Shown: piece by piece, positions 5,663-11,133 of the stretch
How positions within the stretch are numbered: the first letter of the stretch is position 1
How the letters are laid out: the number at the start of each line of letters is the position of its first letter
Assembly (NCBI GenBank): GCA_021108055.1
Contig: JAIORR010000103.1
Coordinates: forward strand, 1 to 11,133
Reading direction: 5' to 3'
Source of the DNA: Candidatus Cloacimonadota bacterium
GTDB taxonomy: Bacteria; Cloacimonadota; Cloacimonadia; Cloacimonadales; TCS61
Length of the DNA stretch: 11,133 bases
The notes under the pieces: generated by a model
Seen by the model: the letters and a program-made list of their open reading frames with translations, nothing else
Told to the model about the DNA's origin: nothing
Databases searched by the model: none
Program-made: the position numbers and the translations under genes

Positions 5663-7381
5663 ATGCAAAAAAATTGGAAAATAGCAGAAAGTCTGACAAA
5701 AGATCAATTAGCATTAATAAAACAAATCACAGAGCAAATGAAATGTCCCGATATAATAGCGGAAATGCTTATCAGAAAAGGATTCATGAAAGTCGATGAA
5801 ATCCAGAAATTCTTTAATCCAAGCATAGAAGACGTAATTGATCCTTTTATTTTTAAAGATATGAAAAAAGCTGTATTAAGAATCATTAGTGCAATAAAGA
5901 ATAAAGAAAAGATCGTGATCTATGGAGATTACGATGTAGATGGAACCACTTCAACAGCAATGCTGTATTTGGGATTGAAAAAAATAGATGCTAATATAGG
6001 TTTTTATATTCCACATCGAATGATCGACGGATATGGGCTTTCTTTGAATGGTGTTGATCAATTGAAAGATGAAGGAGCACAACTAATTATAAGTGTAGAT
6101 TGCGGAATAAATGCAATTGAAGAAATTGAACAGATAAACAGTCTTGGTATGGACATCATAATTACCGACCACCATAATCCAAAAGAAATTCTACCACAGG
6201 CTTATGCCATTATTAATCCAAAATTAATAGACAGTGATTATCCATATAAATATCTTGCAGGCGTAGGTGTTGCCTATAAGTTATTGATGTCCGTTTACAG
6301 AGAATTAGGAATCGATTCAAAAGAATTGGTAGATAAATACATCGATCTGGTTGCTCTTGGAACAATTGCAGATATTGTCCCTCTGACCGGAGAAAATAGA
6401 ATATTTGCCAGTATTGGATTGCAGCGTTTAATAGAAAAGGATAATATCGGATTGACAGCCCTCGTCAATATTGCCGGACTTTCCGAGAAAGAATTAAATT
6501 CCAATGACATCGTCTTTGGGATAGCCCCTCGAATAAATGCTGCTGGAAGAATGGGAAGTGCAATGCGAGCTGTTGAATTAATGATCTCCACCGACGAGGA
6601 AAAAAGTATTGAATTAGCTCAGATCATAGAAAGAGAAAATTCACTGCGACAGCAGATAGACCAGAAAACTTTTCAGGAAGCATGCGAAATAATTGAAAAA
6701 AAATATAAAAACATAAACGAGACTTCGATTATAATTGTTTCTTCTGATGACTGGCATCCCGGAGTAATAGGCATCGTTGCTTCCAAACTTGTAGAAAAAT
6801 ATTACCGACCTTCCATTATGATCTCTTTTAAAGATGGGGTTGGAAGCGGCTCGGGAAGGAGCATTCCCGGATTCGATCTGTTTGAAGCTCTTTCTTCTGT
6901 AGAGGACTATCTCGAAACTTTCGGAGGTCATAAATATGCTGCCGGATTGCAGGTATTGATCGAGTATGTTGATATATTTGAAAATCGTTTAAATAAATAC
7001 GTGAATGAACATATAACTCTGGAAGACCTTATTCCACCTTTGAAAATAGATACAAAACTGGAATTATATGAAATTAATAATAATTTTCTTGAATGGTTGA
7101 ATAAATTTTCACCTTTCGGGCTGGGAAATATGCGATCAACATTTTATACAGAAAAAGTTATGGTCGTAGGATACCCTTATAATGTAGGAAAGAACCACCT
7201 GAAGATCAAGGTAGTGAAGGATGGATGTCCTCTCGATCTTATCGGTTTCAATCTTGGAGATTATCTTCCATTTTTAAAAAAGGGTTCTTATATCGATATT
7301 GCATATTCCCTCGAATTTAATTCCTGGCAGGGAAGAACCACGATCCAGGGAAAATTAAAGGATATTAAATTTGTTGAGTAG
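5663..7381 (+). CDS. recJ: Single-stranded-DNA exonuclease RecJ
   Basis: A 572-residue DHH-family 5'-to-3' single-strand exonuclease acting in recombinational repair, mismatch repair and base-excision repair. Metal-binding motifs are all present: YGDYDVDG (87-94), the Asp of VDCG (146) and the DHH triad D169-H170-H171. The C-terminal half has the DHHA1 signature GGHKYAAG (from 421), preceded by GSGRSIPGFDLFEAL, and a final OB-like segment. The ATG at 5663 is chosen because AGGA (5653-5656) lies 6 nt upstream and it begins with a typical leader. An in-frame TTG at 5585 would add 26 residues but lies inside helix P19 of rnpB and has no ribosome-binding site. The length fits the family. The gene follows rnpB by 30 nt with no terminator, and its stop overlaps the start of the lipoprotein gene. 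Confidence 0.96.
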   Translation: MQKNWKIAESLTKDQLALIKQITEQMKCPDIIAEMLIRKGFMKVDEIQKFFNPSIEDVIDPFIFKDMKKAVLRIISAIKNKEKIVIYGDYDVDGTTSTAMLYLGLKKIDANIGFYIPHRMIDGYGLSLNGVDQLKDEGAQLIISVDCGINAIEEIEQINSLGMDIIITDHHNPKEILPQAYAIINPKLIDSDYPYKYLAGVGVAYKLLMSVYRELGIDSKELVDKYIDLVALGTIADIVPLTGENRIFASIGLQRLIEKDNIGLTALVNIAGLSEKELNSNDIVFGIAPRINAAGRMGSAMRAVELMISTDEEKSIELAQIIERENSLRQQIDQKTFQEACEIIEKKYKNINETSIIIVSSDDWHPGVIGIVASKLVEKYYRPSIMISFKDGVGSGSGRSIPGFDLFEALSSVEDYLETFGGHKYAAGLQVLIEYVDIFENRLNKYVNEHITLEDLIPPLKIDTKLELYEINNNFLEWLNKFSPFGLGNMRSTFYTEKVMVVGYPYNVGKNHLKIKVVKDGCPLDLIGFNLGDYLPFLKKGSYIDIAYSLEFNSWQGRTTIQGKLKDIKFVE

Positions 7382-8219
7382 ATCATCGATATTCGGATTT
7401 TTGTTCTTTAGCACTCTTTTGTTGCTCTTGTTATCCGGCTGCTCAACCGTTGAACTGCAAACAGATCATTCTCCTGTGCAGCTTCATATTATCCAAAAGA
7501 TCGATCTCGGCTTCATTCCTGCAAAATGTGTTTATTCTTCTACAGAAAAAACAGCATTTATCCTGGAAGAAAACACCAACTATATCCATATCTACCGGAA
7601 TGAAAAAAAAGTAAATACGATCGGCGGACTGGGGTTTGAAAATATTAATTTCAATGAACTTTCCGACATCACTATTTCTCCCGATGGGAAATTATTGGTT
7701 CTCGACAGTTTCCAAAAAAAAATTAAAAAATTTGATAAAGACGGCAAATGGATAACCGAGTTTGACCTGGTAGATTTTAGTGAACCGAGATTATTTGATA
7801 TTTCAATCGATGAAACTTTTTATATTTATGATGATAACAGGAAGGAAATAATAATTTCAAAATATTTGAACGAAAAAGATTTCTATACATTTGGAAAGTT
7901 TCAACTGACCGATCCGCAGAAATTATTACTGACAAAGAATTCTGTTGTTGTTTTTGACAGTTCAGAAAATAAAACAATTGTTTTTGATACATTGGGTCAA
8001 TTTTTAGTTGATTATAATGGTAATTATCAATTTGATGGTTATCATACTTTTAAACTGGAATCCTATAATATACTTCACTGCAGAAGCAATAACAAATTCG
8101 CAGCATCAACAAAAAGATGGAAAGATTTTTATATAAACGGTAATTTTGTGATCTTGCTTTCTGAAAGTGAAGTTTGGATCGCACAATTTATCTATCAGCA
8201 GCAACCCGGAAAATATTAA
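7371..8219 (+). CDS. Lipoprotein with beta-propeller-like repeats
   Basis: A predicted 282-residue lipoprotein of unknown function. A basic and hydrophobic leader ends in the lipobox L21-S22-G23-C24, so Cys24 would be lipidated and the protein anchored in a membrane facing the periplasm or cell surface. The mature part has repeated strand-turn units such as DITISPDGKLLVLDSFQKKI and FDISIDETFYIYDD, which resemble NHL/6-bladed propeller blades; the length allows only a small or incomplete propeller. The start is not ATG: TTG at 7371 (or the adjacent TTG at 7374) lies 8 nt after AAAGGA and overlaps the end of recJ by 11 nt, so translation is probably coupled. The next gene encodes Lnt, the enzyme that adds the third acyl chain to lipoproteins such as this one; the adjacency may be functional or coincidental. 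Confidence 0.8.
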   Translation: MLSRSSIFGFLFFSTLLLLLLSGCSTVELQTDHSPVQLHIIQKIDLGFIPAKCVYSSTEKTAFILEENTNYIHIYRNEKKVNTIGGLGFENINFNELSDITISPDGKLLVLDSFQKKIKKFDKDGKWITEFDLVDFSEPRLFDISIDETFYIYDDNRKEIIISKYLNEKDFYTFGKFQLTDPQKLLLTKNSVVVFDSSENKTIVFDTLGQFLVDYNGNYQFDGYHTFKLESYNILHCRSNNKFAASTKRWKDFYINGNFVILLSESEVWIAQFIYQQQPGKY

Positions 8220-8220
8220 G

Positions 8221-9723
8221 ATGATAAAGATAATCTCGAGGGCATCGAAAAGTAAACTATTTCTTCCTGTATCAGCTTCTTTACTTCTGGCTTTGAGCAG
8301 GCTTCCGCTTCATCTTGGCTTTCTGGTCTTCTGGGGTTTGATCCCGCTCTTTTCTTTTTTCAATGAGAATAGAAAAGCAAAAGAAATAATACTCTCTGCT
8401 TTTATCTTCAGTTCGATATATACTCTTGTAGCTTTGCATTGGATAGGTCTGGCAACATTCCCCGGTTTTCTGGCACTTTTTTTATTATTTGGTTTTTATT
8501 TTTCCATTCTTTTTATTCTTTTGAATCTGGTATGGAATTCGCTTCCTAAACTGAAATACATAGCCTTTATCTGTTTCTGGATGTCTTTTGAATTTCTACA
8601 AAATTTTGGTGAGTTCAGGTTTCCGTGGTTCAATATAGGATATTCTCTTTCCGATTATTTGCCTGTTATTCAACCTGCTGAAATAGGTGGAATCTATCTG
8701 CTTTCATTTCTTATCATAGTCGTTAATATACTGATCTTTGAACTGAAAAATAATTTCAAAAGGAATTTAATTATTCTTTCGACTTTGATGATTTTCTGGA
8801 CCGGATTTGGTTTCGTTCGCCTGAATACAATTGAATTGCATAAGACAGGAACCAGCATCTCGATCGTTCAGATAAGCATTCCTCAGAAAATGAAATGGAA
8901 GAAGAATTATCTGGATATAACTTTTCAATTATATCGAAAATTTTCTTTGAAGGCAATGGAAGAACATCCATCATTGATCATCTGGCCCGAATCTGCAACG
9001 CCTTTATATCTCCTGAAAAATAGTGAATACAAGGAAATTGTAAAAGAACTGGCGAAAAAGAATAATGTCGATATTTTTACAGGATTTCCTCATTATCAAT
9101 ATGCAGGTGAATCGCATCCTAATAGATATAAATTTTACAATGCAGCGACTCTTTTCGATAGATCAGGGAAAATACATAAACCATATCATAAGAATATTCT
9201 TGTTCCTTTTGGTGAAAGGATGCCTTTCCTGAAAATATTTCCCTTCCTCTGGAAAGTACAATTTGGACAGGCAAACTGGGAATACGGAGAAGATCAGGAA
9301 TATTATGAGGTGAATGGATATTCTTTTTCTCCATTGATCTGCTTTGAGATAGTCTTTGAAAAGTTAACCACAAAAATGGCTCAGCATAATGTGGACTTCA
9401 TTGTGAACATTACAAATGATGCCTGGTTCAAAAAATCTGCCGGAACTTATCAACATGCTGTAATGACAAAATTCAGAGCAATTGAAACCCGCCGACAGAT
9501 TTATCGAGCTGCTAATACGGGATATTCGCTGGTTGTTTCTCCAACCGGAGAATACTTGCAAGAAAGCAGACTCTTTGAAAAGACAACGCTTAATGAAGAA
9601 CTTCTGCTATATCCCAAAAAATCTTTCTTTACAAAATATTTGTTCTGGCTTCCAATTGTTTTTGTTGTTGGAGGAGTTATTATCTTGGGTAAATTTTTAT
9701 TTAATCTTAAAAATAAAAAATGA
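8221..9723 (+). CDS. lnt: Apolipoprotein N-acyltransferase Lnt
   Basis: An integral inner-membrane enzyme that transfers an acyl chain from phospholipid to the N-terminal diacylglyceryl-cysteine of lipoproteins, the last step of lipoprotein maturation in diderms. The 500-residue chain has about six hydrophobic segments in the first 205 residues, then a nitrilase-like (CN hydrolase) domain, and a final membrane helix near 465-490. The catalytic triad is intact: E257 in IIWPES, K324 in YHKNILVPFGE and C374 in LICFE, with spacing almost equal to E. coli (267-335-387). The NDAWF and HAVMTKFRAIETRR blocks are also present. The ATG at 8221 begins 1 nt after the lipoprotein stop (TAAGATG); a GTG at 8167 would add 18 polar residues that do not look like part of Lnt. 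The stop overlaps the next start by ATGA. Confidence 0.96.
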   Translation: MIKIISRASKSKLFLPVSASLLLALSRLPLHLGFLVFWGLIPLFSFFNENRKAKEIILSAFIFSSIYTLVALHWIGLATFPGFLALFLLFGFYFSILFILLNLVWNSLPKLKYIAFICFWMSFEFLQNFGEFRFPWFNIGYSLSDYLPVIQPAEIGGIYLLSFLIIVVNILIFELKNNFKRNLIILSTLMIFWTGFGFVRLNTIELHKTGTSISIVQISIPQKMKWKKNYLDITFQLYRKFSLKAMEEHPSLIIWPESATPLYLLKNSEYKEIVKELAKKNNVDIFTGFPHYQYAGESHPNRYKFYNAATLFDRSGKIHKPYHKNILVPFGERMPFLKIFPFLWKVQFGQANWEYGEDQEYYEVNGYSFSPLICFEIVFEKLTTKMAQHNVDFIVNITNDAWFKKSAGTYQHAVMTKFRAIETRRQIYRAANTGYSLVVSPTGEYLQESRLFEKTTLNEELLLYPKKSFFTKYLFWLPIVFVVGGVIILGKFLFNLKNKK

Positions 9724-10055
9724 AAAAATTCTATTATACTATCGGAGAAGTTTGTAACCTGCTCGATCTTAAGGCGCATGTTTTAAGGTATTGGGAAAAG
9801 GAATTTCCACAAGTTCATCCAAAAAAGAGGTTCGGACGAAACAGGAAATATAATCCGGAAGATATTGAAATTCTCAAGAAAATTAAATACATGCTCTATA
9901 CTCAACGCTATACAATTGAAGGTGTAAAGAAAAAACTGAAGGAAATGCCGAAGGAAAAACAGCAGGTAGAATTGGATTTTACTGTGGATAAAGAAGAAGC
10001 AAAAGAGAAAATTGTACAAGAATTGAAAGAAATTAAAGAGATACTGAAAAAATAG
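9720..10055 (+). CDS. MerR-family transcriptional regulator
   Basis: A 111-residue DNA-binding protein with an N-terminal MerR winged helix-turn-helix: YTIGEVCNLLDL (6-17) as the HTH, then the family hallmark LRYWEKEFPQVHP (22-34) with R23-Y24-W25-E26, and an RKYNPEDIEILKKIKYMLY wing and second helix. The C-terminal third is a short Lys/Glu-rich helix (about 75-111) likely to dimerise. There is no ligand-binding domain and no metal-binding cysteine pattern, so it is not a classic metal or drug sensor; it resembles the small MerR-like proteins common in Deltaproteobacteria and FCB bacteria, whose targets are mostly unknown. The ATG overlaps the lnt stop (ATGA), and the sequence just upstream is A/T-only with no Shine-Dalgarno, so it probably depends on translational coupling to lnt. 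Confidence 0.93.
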   Translation: MKKFYYTIGEVCNLLDLKAHVLRYWEKEFPQVHPKKRFGRNRKYNPEDIEILKKIKYMLYTQRYTIEGVKKKLKEMPKEKQQVELDFTVDKEEAKEKIVQELKEIKEILKK

Positions 10056-10120
10056 AATTTCATTAAAATTATTCATAATTCTTGTACTAACTTGCTCTTT
10101 TATAGGCTTATATGGAAATT

Positions 10121-11133
10121 ATGAAAAAACTTTATTTTATATCTTTTTTTATTTTTTTACTATTCATAAATCTATTTTCCCAGACAAAGATAGATAGTCT
10201 GGAAACCCATTTAAAAGAAGCTGTTGGTAATAAAAAGATCGAAATCCTGAATGATCTGTCACATTTGTATAGAAATAACGGGGCTTATGAGAAAAGTATA
10301 GAATATGGAAAGCAAGCTCTGGAATTATCAGAAAAAGAAGATAATAAACCGGAAATGGCAAATGCTTCAACTAATATCGGGTTAAGCAATTATTATTTAG
10401 GAAATTACAATAAAGCAATAGAATTTCATCAACAGGCTCTGGAATTATTTGAAGCAATTGGAGATAAAAGCCGCAAAGCTAATTCATTAAGCAACATTGG
10501 AATCGCTTATGATGATTTAGGTAATTATGAAATCGCTTTGGAACATTCTATAAAATCACTCAAAATCAGAGAAGAAATCGAAGATGATCGGGGTATTGCT
10601 TCATCATTAAACAACATTGGAATAATATATTGGAACTTGAACGATCTTGAAAAGGCATTGGAATATTATTTCAGATCATTGGAAATAAAAGAAAAACTCG
10701 GGAATAAAAAAAGTGTTGCCAATACTCTAAGTAATATCGGGATTCTTTATGATGAATTAAAAAATTACGATAAAGCTCTGAAATATCAAAGAAAATCATT
10801 GAAGATACGAGAGGAAATAGAAGATAAATTCGGTATTGCGGCTTCTTTGAATAATATTGGTTATGTATATAAATGTTTAGATAATCCTAAGAACGCTTTA
10901 GACTATTACGCTAAAGCATTGAAGGGATATGAAGAAATACAAAATAAATGGGGGTTTGCCAATACTTTAAAAAATATCGGAAATATTTATACTGAACAGG
11001 AAAATTATGATAAGGCATTTGATTATCTCGAACGGAGTTTAACAGAAGCGAGAAAGATAAAAGCAAAGGAATTGATCAAAGAAAATTATTATGCTTTTTC
11101 TAATTTATTCATTGAAAAAGATGATTATGAGAA
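10121..11133 (+). CDS. Secreted tetratricopeptide-repeat protein (3' end outside window)
   Basis: A partial gene, open to the window edge (337 full codons). It begins with a short signal-like leader (MKKLYFISFFIFLLFINLFSQ), so the product is likely exported or membrane-anchored. What follows is a TPR solenoid of the MalT/Rapsyn-like 40-residue type: the repeat start Asn-Ile-Gly recurs at residues 85, 125, 165, 205, 245 and 285, exactly every 120 bp, with a degenerate repeat before (near 45) and another after (near 325). Each unit runs roughly NIG-x-Y-x(5)-Y-x-KAL-x(2)-x-KSL-x-I-x-E-x-I-x-D. Such repeats bind proteins; in related bacteria they often precede a kinase, cyclase or HTH output domain, which cannot be judged here. 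An in-frame ATG at 10112 is an alternative start; both have weak ribosome-binding sites (AGG or GGA). The 65-nt gap upstream has no clear promoter or terminator. Confidence 0.88.
   Translation, partial: MKKLYFISFFIFLLFINLFSQTKIDSLETHLKEAVGNKKIEILNDLSHLYRNNGAYEKSIEYGKQALELSEKEDNKPEMANASTNIGLSNYYLGNYNKAIEFHQQALELFEAIGDKSRKANSLSNIGIAYDDLGNYEIALEHSIKSLKIREEIEDDRGIASSLNNIGIIYWNLNDLEKALEYYFRSLEIKEKLGNKKSVANTLSNIGILYDELKNYDKALKYQRKSLKIREEIEDKFGIAASLNNIGYVYKCLDNPKNALDYYAKALKGYEEIQNKWGFANTLKNIGNIYTEQENYDKAFDYLERSLTEARKIKAKELIKENYYAFSNLFIEKDDYE

Noticed and set aside
8167..8220. GTG start that would lengthen Lnt by 18 residues into the lipoprotein gene
   Set aside because: The extra residues are polar and unlike an Lnt N-terminus; the ATG at 8221 directly after the upstream stop is better.
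10056..10120. Possible promoter or terminator between the merR-like gene and the TPR gene
   Set aside because: TTGTAC at 10082-10087 has no properly spaced -10, and no stem with a T tail is visible.

Overview
The window is A+T-rich DNA with tightly packed, bacterial-style genes. An apolipoprotein N-acyltransferase, a lipobox protein and a class A RNase P RNA point to a diderm bacterium. The gene mix (single-domain methylmalonyl-CoA-mutase-type B12 subunit, FapA-like protein, large TPR protein, GNAT family common in Bacteroidetes relatives) fits an uncultured FCB-group lineage such as Cloacimonadota. That placement is inference from gene content, not from a marker tree.

Left arm (minus strand, 43-2409): purA (adenylosuccinate synthetase), followed after 3 nt by a GNAT-type acyltransferase. 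The two form an operon read leftward. A divergent intergenic region (2410-2561) separates it from a rightward pair: a cobalamin-binding methylmalonyl-CoA mutase small subunit and a FapA/DUF342 beta-helix protein, joined by an ATGA overlap. A strong intrinsic terminator (4381-4417) lies downstream of this pair.

Centre (4457-5632): a coiled-coil C4 zinc-ribbon protein gene ends 4 nt before rnpB, the RNase P catalytic RNA. The RNA can be folded by eye over its full length: P1, P2, P3, P4 with its bulged U, P6, P8, P9, P12, P13, P16/17, the L15 GGU motif, P18 and P19. Its striking feature is that two peripheral helices, P3 and P12, are built from two copies of the same 51-nt palindromic element (45 of 51 positions identical, no gaps). 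The differences between copies include compensatory base changes. This is the most unusual thing in the window: a repeat element that seems to have colonised, or been copied within, an essential ribozyme.

Right arm (5663-10055): recJ, a small beta-propeller-like lipoprotein, lnt and a MerR-type regulator follow in one chain with overlapping or 1-nt junctions. No terminator is visible between rnpB and recJ, so the zinc-ribbon gene, rnpB, recJ and the rest may share a transcript from which the RNA is processed. A recJ start at 5585 (TTG) would lie inside RNase P helix P19; the ATG at 5663 is the sensible start. The window closes in a secreted TPR protein (from 10121) with at least six 40-residue repeats at an exact 120-bp period. 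It is cut by the window edge.

No tRNA, rRNA, CRISPR array, transposase or phage gene was seen.
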